A DNA stretch of 64,000 bases from Halosimplex rubrum (GCF_013415885.1 NZ_CP058910.1:1-64000); one strand, 5' to 3'. Numbered from the stretch's first letter, positions 51,917 to 60,276 are shown. Made by a program: numbers and translations. Notes: generated by a model from the letters alone, not told the origin.

Positions 51917-53140
51917 TCAGTCGTCCGCCGCCGCAGCCGCGCAGTTGTTCGGCCCGAGTTCCAACTCGAACGCCGCGGCGTTGTCGGCGGACTCCCGACC
52001 GAGGTTGACGGCGATTATCTCCCCGTGATTGGCCGGTCGCGGCGGCGTCCGCTCGGTCACCCGCTTGACGAACTCGGCCTCGTCGAGGCCGAATATCGGC
52101 AGCTCCCGACACTCGTCCAGCCGGGCGGTGACGGTCCCGCCGTCGTCGGGGGCGGCGTCCCCGCCGTGGTGGCCCGGCGCGACGAGCGTCTCGTCGGGAA
52201 ACCGGGCGAAGCGCTCGGTGAGCGTCCGATAGAGTTCCCGCGCGAACGCGGGCTCCTCGTCGGATCCCTCCTCCAGATCCGGACGAGCGACGCCTGCGAG
52301 GCGGCTCCGCCGCCTCGATCCGTCGCGGTCGGCTTTGCCGACCGCGCTGTCGGTGAACAGGCTGTCGCCGGACAACAGCGCGTCGCCGACGGCGAAGGCG
52401 GTCATGCCGGTGGTGTGGCCGGGCGCGTGGACGGCCGCCAGAGACGCCTCGCCCACCGCGATGGCGTCCCCGTCGTCGACCGTCTCCACGTCGTAGGTCA
52501 CGCCGCGCTCGACGGCCGGCGCGGGCATCACCGGGGTCGCCCCGGTCGCGTCGGCCAGCGCTCGCAGGCCGCTGACGTGGTCGGCGTGGACGTGCGTGTC
52601 GACGACGGTCGTTATCTCCGCTCCCCGGTCGCCCACGTCGGCGACGTACCGGTCGGTGAACGCCCGGAGCGGGTCGACGACCGCCGCCTCGCCGCCCGCG
52701 ACGAGCGCGTACCCGAGACAGCCGCTGGAGGGGCGACGATACTGGACGAGCGTCGCCTCGGGGGCGTCGGGGAGCACCCCCTCGATCTCGACGGCGAGCA
52801 ACAGTCGCGCCCACCCCTCCATCCCGCCGGCGAGGTTCCGGGCCTCGACGCCGGCGTCGGCCAGTTCCTGCGCGACCTCGCCGCTGGCCTCGCCGCGAGC
52901 GCAGACGACGGTGATCGGCCCCTCGCCGTCGACGTCGTCGGCGAACCCCGCCAGGTCGTCCGTGACTCTCGCCTGCAGGAAGCGGTTGTACGGCTTCTGC
53001 GTGAGGGTGACGCCCGGGCCGGAGAGACGCCACCGCTCGACCTCGTCGCGGTCGCGAACGTCGAGCACGCGGACGGACCCTCCGGCGTCGATCCGCGTCT
53101 GGAGATCCGACGGGCCGATCTCGCCCGTGTCGTCGGTCAT
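51917..53140 (-). CDS. Rhodanese and metallo-beta-lactamase fusion hydrolase
   Basis: A 407-residue protein. Residues 10-115 form a rhodanese domain with the active cysteine in VVCARGEAS (Cys80); residues 125-400 form an MBL-fold hydrolase with the zinc motif THVHADH (182-188), APGHT (240-243) and GDSLF. Such fusions act as persulfide dioxygenase or glyoxalase II-like enzymes in sulphur metabolism. An 18-residue insert (residues 266-283, AVGKADRDGSRRRSRLAG) interrupts the conserved stretch between DSLFTDS and VARPDLEEG. The start at 53140 precedes the rhodanese domain. Confidence 0.87.
   Translation of the reverse strand: MTDDTGEIGPSDLQTRIDAGGSVRVLDVRDRDEVERWRLSGPGVTLTQKPYNRFLQARVTDDLAGFADDVDGEGPITVVCARGEASGEVAQELADAGVEARNLAGGMEGWARLLLAVEIEGVLPDAPEATLVQYRRPSSGCLGYALVAGGEAAVVDPLRAFTDRYVADVGDRGAEITTVVDTHVHADHVSGLRALADATGATPVMPAPAVERGVTYDVETVDDGDAIAVGEASLAAVHAPGHTTGMTAFAVGDALLSGDSLFTDSAVGKADRDGSRRRSRLAGVARPDLEEGSDEEPAFARELYRTLTERFARFPDETLVAPGHHGGDAAPDDGGTVTARLDECRELPIFGLDEAEFVKRVTERTPPRPANHGEIIAVNLGRESADNAAAFELELGPNNCAAAAADD
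52292..52345 (-). repeat. In-frame double-hairpin insert in the MBL domain
   Basis: A 54-base segment inside the MBL gene, encoding residues 266-283. It contains hairpin GAGGCGGC-TCC-GCCGCCTC (about 52297-52315) and hairpin GCGGTCGGC-TTT-GCCGACCGC (about 52325-52345). Removing it restores the usual DSLFTDS-VARPDLEEG junction of the family. Confidence 0.7.
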
Positions 53141-53262
53141 GCCGTCGGGTAGGGGCGCCGGCGAGATAAGCCCGCGGCCGACCGCCGTCGGCGCCCGCAG
53201 TGGTCCGGCCGCGCGGACCCACGCGTCGTATCGCTTAACCGTCGGCGCCGCGAGCGACCGGT

Positions 53263-54045
53263 ATGCACCTCTCGGCATCGACGTGGCCCGAGGCCGACGC
53301 CGTCGAGACGGACCTGGCCGTCCTCCCGGTCGGCAGCACCGAACAGCACGGCCCGCACGCGCCGCTGGGCACGGACGCGTTGACAGCCGAGGCCGTCGCC
53401 GAGGCCGGCGTCGAGGCCTCCGACGGCGAGGTCGTCGTCGCCCCGACGGTCCCGGTCGGGGTCGCCGAGGAACACCGCCAGTTCGCGGGGACGCTGTGGG
53501 TGAGCGAGGACACGTTCCGCGACTACGTCCGCGAGACCGTCGGGAGCCTCGCCCACCACGGGTGGGACCGCGTCGTCGTCGTCAACGGTCACGGCGGTAA
53601 CGTCGCGCCGCTCCGGGAGGTCTGCGGGCGGATCGCGCGCCACGACGACGCCTACGCCGTCCCGTTCACCTGGTTCGACGCCGTCGACCTCGACCGCGAT
53701 TGGACCGGCGACCCCGACGCCCCGCCCGTCGACCTCGACGCGGTCCGGATGGGCCACGGCGGCCCCGTCGAGACCGCGCTCGTGCGCGCGGTGGATCCCG
53801 ACTCGATCCGCGAGGAGCGCCTCGACGACGCCGCGGCGGGGGCCGCCGACGGCTGGGGGGAGTGGGTGAGCGGGACGAACCTCGCCTACGACTCGGCGGA
53901 GTTCTCGGAGAACGGCACCGTGGGCGACCCCCGGGACGGGAGTGCGGCGCTCGGCGAGTGGCTGCGCGAGCGCGCCGCCGAGCGACTGGCGACGCTACTG
54001 GACGACGTTGCGACGCGGGACGTGTCGCGACCCGAACGACGCTGA
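53263..54045 (+). CDS. Creatininase-family amidohydrolase
   Basis: A 260-residue metal-dependent amidohydrolase. Family signatures: LAVLPVGSTEQHGPHAPLGTD (metal ligands E, H, D), GVAEEHRQFAGTL, VVVVNGHGGN (HGGN) and the later MGHGGPVETALV. In archaea, creatininase homologues include the FAPy-type deformylase ArfB and MftE-like enzymes; the exact reaction here is unknown. It is transcribed divergently from the MBL gene. Confidence 0.86.
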   Translation: MHLSASTWPEADAVETDLAVLPVGSTEQHGPHAPLGTDALTAEAVAEAGVEASDGEVVVAPTVPVGVAEEHRQFAGTLWVSEDTFRDYVRETVGSLAHHGWDRVVVVNGHGGNVAPLREVCGRIARHDDAYAVPFTWFDAVDLDRDWTGDPDAPPVDLDAVRMGHGGPVETALVRAVDPDSIREERLDDAAAGAADGWGEWVSGTNLAYDSAEFSENGTVGDPRDGSAALGEWLRERAAERLATLLDDVATRDVSRPERR

Positions 54046-54124
54046 GCGAGCGGGGCGACCGGCTACCGCGGCGACGGAGGCGCGACGGTCCTCGGGACGC
54101 GGCGACCGAGTGCCGCGGTGGCTC

Positions 54125-54592
54125 TCAGGCCTCGGCTTCCTCGGCGTCCGCGTCGGCTTCGGCCTCGGCCTCCTCCTCGTCGCTCTCCTCGGCTTCGTCG
54201 TCGGCCTCGAACTCCTCTAGAGCGCTGCGGAGCTGCGGGACGGTGCTGGCGAGGTCGCTGACCTCCTCGTGGGCCTCGGTCACGTCGTCGAGCAGGTCCT
54301 CGACGGCCTCGATCTCCTCGGCCAGGTCGTCGGCGTCCTCGAAGGCGTCGGCGCGCTCGCCCATCGTGTACCACTTCTTGGCGTCGACGAGGTGGTCCTC
54401 GGCGTCCTCGACGTCGAGCGCCGACCGGAGCGCGTTGAGCACGCCCAGCGTGTTGTCGGCGTCGACTTCCCAGACCGCGTCGGCTTCCGGGAGCGCCGCG
54501 CGGGCCTCGTCCAGGCTCGCTTCCACGTCCTCGCGCATCTCGCTGGCCGCGTCCTCGAACAGGTCGTCGTCGTCGAAGGTCGCTTGACTCAT
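54125..54592 (-). CDS. DUF5790-type acidic helical protein
   Basis: A 155-residue acidic protein with long helices: MSQATFDDDDLFEDAASEMR, NTLGVLNALRSALDVEDAED, and EEIEAVEDLLDDVTEAHEEV with coiled-coil character, ending in a run of Asp/Glu/Ala residues. This is a conserved haloarchaeal family (DUF5790 in my recollection) with no known function. Confidence 0.72.
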   Translation of the reverse strand: MSQATFDDDDLFEDAASEMREDVEASLDEARAALPEADAVWEVDADNTLGVLNALRSALDVEDAEDHLVDAKKWYTMGERADAFEDADDLAEEIEAVEDLLDDVTEAHEEVSDLASTVPQLRSALEEFEADDEAEESDEEEAEAEADADAEEAEA

Positions 54593-54738
54593 GTCTCGTC
54601 CTTCGGCCCCGTCCGGTTTAAAAACACGCCTGGAACCGAAAGTGAAAACCGAAGAGAGAGCGGACGAACGACGCCAGCACGCCGACCCGACCGATCAGTT
54701 ACGGTCCGGCGGTATCGATCGCGGCGAACGCGACGGCG

Positions 54739-55938
54739 TCACCACCGGTCGCCGTCGTCGTCGCGGTCGCGGTCCTCGCGACCGACGTTCCAGTCGTCGT
54801 CTCCGCCGCTCTCGCGGTCGTTCGGGTCCGCGGCGTCGCCGTCACCCGGTCGGTCGGGACCGTCGTCGCCGCCCGCTGCGGTCCCGCCGGTCCCGTCGTC
54901 GTCTGCACCGCCGTCGGCGCGGATAGCCGCGCGGGCGTCGGGGACCACGTCGAAGTCCGGATTCGCGTCCCCGAGGACGAACAGGGCGTAGTAACGCAGG
55001 AACGTCTGGAACGGGACCTGGATCAGCAGCGCGCCGACGAACACGAGCAGGGCGTACAGGAGCACGAGCACCAGCGCCACCGCGGCGGCGGCGGTACCGG
55101 CGCCCGCCGTCACGAGAGCGAACCCGAGCGGCGCCCCGACGACCAGGAACGGGACGGCCAGGGCGATCAGCAACAGGACGAGCAGGAACCCCACGGCCAT
55201 CGAGACACCGATGCCGAGGAGGAACGAGAGGAAGAGATACGCGAGAAACTCCAGCGGTTCGTCGGTCAGCGTCCCCCAGAAGCGCCGCCAGGCCGAGAGG
55301 ACGCCCCGGTCTTCGGCGAGCATCACCGGCACGACGAACACGGTGGTGAATCCCAGCAGCGTCCCGAGGACCAGGGCGCCGACACCCACCACCGGGATCG
55401 CGAGGATCACGACGGTCAGGATCGTCCCGTCGCCCCAGACGGTCGGCGGCCACCCGCCCATCGACGCCCCGACCCCCAGCAGTATCGCCGCGGCCGTCGC
55501 GATCGCCACGACCCAGACCGCCAGCCGGAAGGCGAACAGCCGGAGCCCGCGCCGCCAGTACCGCCGGACCGACCGTCGCAGCCGGACCTCCTCGTCGCGC
55601 AGCGCGGCGACGAACGCGAACTCCATCGTCGCGCCGACCACCGAGTACAGCAGGAAGGCGGCGAGTCCGACGGCGGCGATCCCCAGTATCAGCGCCACCA
55701 GCTCGGGCGTCATCTCGGGCGTGATGTCGGGTCCGGCGGGGTCGCCGGGCGTCGGTTCGACGGGATCGGTGTCGCCACCGAAGCCCGTGGTCGGAGCGCC
55801 GGGGAAGGTGAGACCGGCACCCCCGACGAAGAACAGCACGACCGCGAGCCGGAACCACCGCACGCGGTCGACCGGCGTGAGGAACCGCTTGGTCGCCTTG
55901 ATGGCGTCCTCGATGTCGTTCAGGGCGGCGAGGGACAT
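54739..55938 (-). CDS. DUF7544-type polytopic membrane protein
   Basis: A 399-residue membrane protein. It opens MSLAALNDIEDAIKATKRFL with a conserved TPVDRVRWFRLAVVLFFVGG helix, then five or six more helices to about residue 335, and ends with a disordered, strongly acidic and Gly-rich tail. It matches haloarchaeal DUF7544 proteins as I recall them; the function is unknown. The ATG at 55938 fits the family start; longer frames reach upstream into unrelated sequence. Confidence 0.72.
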   Translation of the reverse strand: MSLAALNDIEDAIKATKRFLTPVDRVRWFRLAVVLFFVGGAGLTFPGAPTTGFGGDTDPVEPTPGDPAGPDITPEMTPELVALILGIAAVGLAAFLLYSVVGATMEFAFVAALRDEEVRLRRSVRRYWRRGLRLFAFRLAVWVVAIATAAAILLGVGASMGGWPPTVWGDGTILTVVILAIPVVGVGALVLGTLLGFTTVFVVPVMLAEDRGVLSAWRRFWGTLTDEPLEFLAYLFLSFLLGIGVSMAVGFLLVLLLIALAVPFLVVGAPLGFALVTAGAGTAAAAVALVLVLLYALLVFVGALLIQVPFQTFLRYYALFVLGDANPDFDVVPDARAAIRADGGADDDGTGGTAAGGDDGPDRPGDGDAADPNDRESGGDDDWNVGREDRDRDDDGDRW

Positions 55939-56025
55939 ACCGGGTCGGTTGTCCGCCCAGTCACATATCTCCCGTGGTCGGTTCGACGCCCGACAGACCG
56001 TCACGTCGACCGAGCCGCGCCGCGG

Positions 56026-56379
56026 TCAGGAGTCCGAGCGCACGTCAACGACGCGCATGAGCGGGTAGCCGTCCTGCATATCCATCCGCGTGTGCACCTC
56101 GTTGCCCTCGTAGTCGATCGTCATCTCGACCTCGACGAAGCGGCCGGTCAGCTCCGTGTAGTCGGCCGTCGACTCGGCCAGTTCCGCTTCGAGTTCGTCG
56201 ACCAGCACGTCGACGGTGACCGACTCGCAGTACGGTTGGTTCTCGATGGCCTCCTCCATCGCGCGGGCGAGGCTGTCGGCGCTCGCGGGGCTGACCGGCG
56301 TCCCGGCGAACTGGTGGTACAGCGTTCCGAACTTGATGCCCGCCTCGAAACAGGCGGTCTGGGCGTCCGTGGGGTCCAT
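56026..56379 (-). CDS. mptD: Dihydroneopterin aldolase family protein (MptD-like)
   Basis: A 117-residue protein: MDPTDAQTACFEAGIKFGTL, YHQFAGTPVSPASADSLARA and a beta-rich end. Archaeal MptD-type aldolases split 7,8-dihydroneopterin to 6-hydroxymethyl-dihydropterin for folate or methanopterin. The sequence fits that archaeal family rather than bacterial FolB. It is separated from the DUF7544 gene by 87 bases on the same strand. Confidence 0.82.
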   Translation of the reverse strand: MDPTDAQTACFEAGIKFGTLYHQFAGTPVSPASADSLARAMEEAIENQPYCESVTVDVLVDELEAELAESTADYTELTGRFVEVEMTIDYEGNEVHTRMDMQDGYPLMRVVDVRSDS

Positions 56380-56511
56380 GGCGGTCGGTCGGTCGCCCGG
56401 GAGTAATGCCCTTCGGAGCGGGGCACTGGCCCACGACACGCCTGTCGGATTCTTGACAGCCCCGCTGGGAACCGTACGTTACTTACTGGCCGGTCGCAAG
56501 GGTTCACCTGA

Positions 56512-57294
56512 ATGGACGAGCCGGTCTTACTCACAGGTGCAGGGGGCCGCGTCGGGCAGGCCGTGCTGGAGGGGCTCGCCGACGAGTACGAGTGGCAGCT
56601 ACTCCTCCACAGTCCGCCGGACGACGAGCCGGACCACGAGTACCTCGTCGGCGACGTGACCGACGAGGAGACGGTCGCCGACGCGATGGACGGCGTGGGA
56701 GCCGTCATCCACCTCGCGGGGGACCCGCGACCGAGCGCGCCGTGGCCCTCCGTGCTGTCGAACAACATCGACGGCACCGAGAAGATGTACGAGGCCGCCG
56801 TCGAAGCCGGCGTCGAGAAGTTCGTCTTCGCCTCCTCGAACCACGCCGTCGGCGCCTACGAGACCGACGAGCGCACCCCCGAGATGTACCGCGAAGGCGA
56901 CGACTACCGCCTCGACGGCACCGAGTTCCCCCGCCCCGGCAACCACTACGGCGTCTCCAAGGCCGCCGGCGAAGTGCTGGGTCGGTACTACCACGACGAA
57001 CACGGCATCTCCGTCTGCAACGTCCGCATCGGCAACCTCACGCGGGGCCACCCGCCGATCGACTACGAGCGCGGCCAGGCCATGTGGCTGTCCTACCCCG
57101 ACTGCGCCCGTATCCACCGCTGCACGCTGGAAGCCGACTACGACTTCGAGATCGTCTACGGCATCTCCGACAACGACCGGAAGTACTACTCGCTGGAGCG
57201 GGCGAGAGAGGCGCTGGGCTACGACCCCCAGGACAACTCAGCCGAGTGGAACGCCGACGAGCACGTCGCCGACTACGAACGAGAGAGCGTTTGA
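56512..57294 (+). CDS. azf: NAD-dependent glucose-6-phosphate dehydrogenase (Azf-like SDR)
   Basis: A 260-residue extended short-chain dehydrogenase. It begins VLLTGAGGRVGQAVLEGLAD (G-x2-G-x2-G), has the conserved VIHLAGDPRPSAPWPSVLSN, the ASSNHAVGAYE segment, the YGVSK catalytic pair and the NVRIGNLT motif. Its sequence closely matches what I recall of Haloferax Azf, an archaeal glucose-6-phosphate dehydrogenase of the oxidative pentose phosphate route. Its last residues (NADEHVADYERESV) differ from a second partial copy of the 3' end at 57393-57598. Confidence 0.85.
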   Translation: MDEPVLLTGAGGRVGQAVLEGLADEYEWQLLLHSPPDDEPDHEYLVGDVTDEETVADAMDGVGAVIHLAGDPRPSAPWPSVLSNNIDGTEKMYEAAVEAGVEKFVFASSNHAVGAYETDERTPEMYREGDDYRLDGTEFPRPGNHYGVSKAAGEVLGRYYHDEHGISVCNVRIGNLTRGHPPIDYERGQAMWLSYPDCARIHRCTLEADYDFEIVYGISDNDRKYYSLERAREALGYDPQDNSAEWNADEHVADYERESV

Positions 57295-57391
57295 TCGAAG
57301 AGGTTCTTTCCTTCTGTCGGCAGCATCGGTCGCTTGCTACCGTCGTCATCCACTTCGAGGACGCCCCGTTTGGCGAGTTCTCCACCTCCGT
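57273..57391 (-). pseudogene. Possible relic of a winged-helix regulator C-terminus
   Basis: Between the azf gene and its partial copy, the minus strand reads ELAKRGVLEVDDDGSKRPML then PTEGKNLFDQTLSRS and a TAG at 57273-57275. This looks like the end of a winged helix-turn-helix protein (the L-x-x-RG-x-L-x-x-D-D-x-G wing). No start or upstream part remains, so it is probably a fragment brought in with the duplication. Confidence 0.3.
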
Positions 57392-57392
57392 A

Positions 57393-57598
57393 ACTTCGAG
57401 ATCGTCTACGGCATCCTCGCGAGCGAAGCGAGTGAGGGCTCGACAGACGAGCGGAGCGAGTCTGTCGGTGTCTCCGACAACGACCGGAAGTACTACTCGC
57501 TGGAGCGGGCGAGAGAGGCGCTGGGCTACGACCCCCAGGACAACTCAGCCGAGTGGGACGCCGACGAGCACGTCGCCGACTACGAACGAGAGGCGTAG
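57393..57598 (+). pseudogene. Partial duplicate of the azf 3' end, containing a 57-bp insert
   Basis: The segment matches 57143-57290 of azf at an offset of 250 bases, with one substitution (GAC for AAC) plus a 57-base insertion at 57415-57471. Reading continues in frame through the insert to YERE and then A before a TAG stop. It lacks the Rossmann half of azf. It may preserve the original C-terminus, with the intact azf having acquired the altered ERESV end. Confidence 0.8.
57415..57471 (+). repeat. 57-bp double-hairpin insert in the azf duplicate
   Basis: Absent from azf itself, so its limits are exact within a base or two. It holds two hairpins: CCTCGC-GAGCGAAGCGA-GTGAGG (57415-57437) and CGACAGAC-GAGCGGAGCGA-GTCTGTCG (57441-57467). 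Both loops are 11 bases long and almost the same. The length is a multiple of three and has no stop codon in the azf frame. Confidence 0.88.
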
Positions 57599-57730
57599 CG
57601 ACCGCCAACCGCCGACGCTCGATCGTTTCTTCGACGGCGGACCGGACGAACCCGCAACTTCGCTGAGTGTCTGAGAGAGAACTGACTGTTTCGGAAGCCT
57701 TTACATTCCGGATTTGAATGGTCGAACCGA

Positions 57731-58624
57731 ATGAACAGACGCTGGCCTGTCGTCTTGTTGGTACTGTTGGTCGCCTGTACGCCGGCCGCGGTGCAGGCGG
57801 ACGAGGACGAGATTCCGGACAACTGTGACTACACGCCGTACGATATCGAGGACACGGAGGACAAATACGACGCGAACGCGACCGGACTCGGCGGGGCGAT
57901 CAACTCCCCCGACGACGTCGACGCGGTGCCGTTTCAGGCCGAGAGCGGCGATTACTTCGCCGTGACCGTCCATCACATGGACGTCGGGGACGAGGAACGG
58001 CAGCTCACCTTCGCCCTCCCGTTCGACACCTCGATGAGCGAATCGCAGAACATCGAGGAGTACAACGACAGACTGGACTACCTCACCGTCTCCGACGATT
58101 CGAAGAACGCGTCGTTCAAGTTCTACGCGGAATCGGACGGCCCGCTCTGTTTCGAAGTGTTCGAAAACGGCCGGTTCCAGAGCGAGTACAACTGGAGCGT
58201 CACGATCAGTCAGAACAACGAACACCAGTGGTACCCTGCGACCGACGACTCGACGCCGACGCCCACGGCGACGCCGACCGCAACCCCCACGCCGACCCCC
58301 ACGCCGACCGCGACGCCCACGCCGACGGCCACTCCGGCACCGACGCCCACTGCGACCGCCACCCCGACCGCGACAGTCTCAGCGACGGCGACCGAGTCGG
58401 CGTCGGAGCCGAGCGCGACGACCGCCGTCGGAGGTGACGACATCCAGGACAGCGACGGAGATGGCGTGATCGATTCGGAGGACTACGCGCCGAACGACCC
58501 GGACGTACAGGAGAAAAGCGATCTGGTGGACACGACGGCCAGCGGGTCCGGACCCGGCTTCGGCCTCGGACTGGCGGTCACCGCACTCGCGCTCGCGGCG
58601 GCCGCAGCCAGACGGCGGTCCTGA
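57731..58624 (+). CDS. Surface protein with PGF-CTERM and Ca-binding repeat
   Basis: A 297-residue protein: signal peptide (MNRRWPVVLLVLLVACTPAA), a beta domain (about 30-175) with VTVHHMDVGDEERQ, a Thr/Pro/Ala low-complexity linker made of TPTATPTP-like units, a thrombospondin-3-like calcium site (DSDGDGVIDSEDYAPNDPD), then GPGFG, hydrophobic helix and RRRS. It is anchored on the cell surface by archaeosortase. A cysteine near the start (VACTP) might instead be a lipobox, but the PGF signal is clear. Confidence 0.85.
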   Translation: MNRRWPVVLLVLLVACTPAAVQADEDEIPDNCDYTPYDIEDTEDKYDANATGLGGAINSPDDVDAVPFQAESGDYFAVTVHHMDVGDEERQLTFALPFDTSMSESQNIEEYNDRLDYLTVSDDSKNASFKFYAESDGPLCFEVFENGRFQSEYNWSVTISQNNEHQWYPATDDSTPTPTATPTATPTPTPTPTATPTPTATPAPTPTATATPTATVSATATESASEPSATTAVGGDDIQDSDGDGVIDSEDYAPNDPDVQEKSDLVDTTASGSGPGFGLGLAVTALALAAAAARRRS

Positions 58625-58739
58625 CCGCACGGTATCGCGCCCCGCCGCTCGGAGCGACCGTTCGACGGGAGACCGGTGGCTGTCCGGAGCAGTGAGAGTC
58701 CCGACGCCGGTCCTCGGTCAAGGACCGAAGCGCAGGCGT

Positions 58740-58886
58740 TCAGTTTCGTTTGGTTCGCACGTCGCCCTTGTCGCGGGTCTTGTCCTCGCAGTTCGGGCAG
58801 ACGCGGGGCTGGTCCATCCCGTTCGGCGCGAACACGCGAACGTACGATTTCGTCACGACGGCGTCGCAGTTCCGGCAAGTGGGCAC
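58740..58886 (-). CDS. DUF7563-type zinc microprotein (copy 3 of 3)
   Basis: A 48-residue protein: MPTCRNCDAVVTKSYVRVFA, then PNGMDQPRVCPNCEDKTRDK and a basic end. Two C-x2-C pairs bind zinc. It is closest to the copy at 22866-23024. It starts with GTG at 58886; an ATG further upstream (58931) would add an unrelated tail. Confidence 0.75.
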   Translation of the reverse strand: MPTCRNCDAVVTKSYVRVFAPNGMDQPRVCPNCEDKTRDKGDVRTKRN

Positions 58887-58927
58887 ACCGATACGTGTGC
58901 GAACAGACGGATAACGCTTGTTTTCGA

Positions 58928-59062
58928 TCACTCGCTCGTCGTGTCGATCCCCAGCGTCCGGTTCAGCCCGCAGAAACAGGTCACGGCGTTGAACCCCAGG
59001 CCGAGCGCGGCGACACCCAGCAGGACGCCACGGGAGCGCTTGCCGCTGGCGAGCGCCTTCAT
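58928..59062 (-). CDS. Small membrane protein coupled to the DUF309 gene
   Basis: A 44-residue protein: MKALASGKRSRGVLLGVAAL followed by GLGFNAVTCFCGLNRTLG, one hydrophobic helix and a CFC pair. Its ATG overlaps the TGA of the DUF309 gene (ATGA), so it is probably translated from the same mRNA. I do not recognise the family. Confidence 0.6.
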   Translation of the reverse strand: MKALASGKRSRGVLLGVAALGLGFNAVTCFCGLNRTLGIDTTSE

Positions 59063-59679
59063 CGCTCCTCGAAGAGTCCGTCCACGTCCGACTTGCGGTG
59101 CTCCCGCCGGTCGACGTGTTCGGCGAGTCGCTGGGCGACGATCGCCCGGCTGTCGGGGTCCCGGACGAAGTCGAGGACGAACGTGACGAACTGGCTCCCC
59201 TCGTCGCCCGCTTCGAGGTCCGCTCGGGCGTACTCGACCGCCTGCTCGATCACCCCTTCGTCGTAGCCCAACTCCTCCGCGAGCACCTCCGCGGCGACGG
59301 CGCTCGACTCGAAATCGAGGTCCGCGAGCGCGAGCGCCTCGCCCTCGTGAGTGAGCGCGGGCGCGGGCGCTCGCTCGATCCGTTCGGGGTCGCGGCCGAG
59401 AGCGACGAGGTACTCGCGGACGCGACCGACGTTCACGCCGCGGTAGTCGGCGGGGAGGTCGGCGAGGTAGTCGCCGGCGCTGTCGGCGAGGCCGGTGGCG
59501 CCCGACCAGTTGCGGTTCCGGGCGTGGTGGACGGCGGCGGTGAACTGGATGAGCCCGTGGAGCAAGCGCTCGTCGTCGCCGTCGTCGAGCGCGAGCCAGC
59601 GCTCCTCCCAGGCGTCGTGGGCGGCGTGGTAGCGGCCGGCGTTGTAGACGGCGACGCCCGCGCGGAGCTGTGCGTCCAT
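59059..59679 (-). CDS. DUF309-family protein
   Basis: A 206-residue helical protein. The N-terminal DUF309 core reads AGVAVYNAGRYHAAHDAWEE (with H and E that might bind metal), then LLHGLIQFTAAVHHARNRNW. The C-terminal part (about 115-206) is a second helical domain of unknown role, acidic and conserved in haloarchaea. The ATG at 59679 gives the family start. Confidence 0.82.
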   Translation of the reverse strand: MDAQLRAGVAVYNAGRYHAAHDAWEERWLALDDGDDERLLHGLIQFTAAVHHARNRNWSGATGLADSAGDYLADLPADYRGVNVGRVREYLVALGRDPERIERAPAPALTHEGEALALADLDFESSAVAAEVLAEELGYDEGVIEQAVEYARADLEAGDEGSQFVTFVLDFVRDPDSRAIVAQRLAEHVDRREHRKSDVDGLFEER

Positions 59680-59711
59680 GGCGACGAGTGAGGGCGCCGG
59701 GGCGAAAACAC

Positions 59712-60209
59712 CTACGGGCCGGCGCCGTCGTCGGGCGTCCCGTCGGTCGATGACCCGTCTTCGACCGCGGCCGCGTCGGCCTCGGTCGCGGCCTCGTAGT
59801 GGCGGACGAGGGCGTTGACGAACGCGAACTTCAGCGCCATCGAGAGGGCGGTCAACACGGCGGTCGATTTGGGCTTGCGGCGGTAGGCGGCGTACAGCGC
59901 GCCGACGGTCACCGGCAGCGTCGCGGCGTCGAGCGACCGGAGGACGGCACCGTGTTTCCCGTGGTCGACCCAGTAGCGCTCGGCCTGGATCACGTCGCTC
60001 GTCCAGGCCTGGGCGTCGTCGGGCTGGGGGAGCACGACAGGGTTGACCGCGATGGCGGCGATAGCCGCGACCAGCAGACGCTTGCGCCGCGTCAGGACGG
60101 CGTACACCAGCACCGGGAACGCGAACACGCGCGTCCACCCGCTCCAGGGGTTGGCGTGCCGTTCCCAGAGGAACTCTGCGAGTCGTTCCGATGGCACTGT
60201 GGTCGACAC
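59712..60209 (-). CDS. DUF6653-type membrane protein, paralogue 1
   Basis: A 165-residue protein with three or four hydrophobic helices and a conserved LWERHANPWSGWTRVFAFPV start. It shares RHANPWSGW, NPVVLPQPDD-AQAW (NPVLFPKPDD-ADAW in the partner) and ALKFAFVNALVRHYE with the next gene. The family (DUF6653 as I recall) is of unknown function. Confidence 0.75.
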   Translation of the reverse strand: MSTTVPSERLAEFLWERHANPWSGWTRVFAFPVLVYAVLTRRKRLLVAAIAAIAVNPVVLPQPDDAQAWTSDVIQAERYWVDHGKHGAVLRSLDAATLPVTVGALYAAYRRKPKSTAVLTALSMALKFAFVNALVRHYEAATEADAAAVEDGSSTDGTPDDGAGP

Positions 60210-60276
60210 GCCAGTGACTTGGTAGCATGGGCCAATAAGCGTGGGGTACGATCCGACGGATGGCGAGCGGGTCCAG

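Noticed and set aside
57598-57730. A coding frame between the azf duplicate and the surface protein gene
   Set aside because: Only a short frame with no similarity is present; a TATA-like CTTTACATT at about 57699-57707 for the next gene explains the segment.
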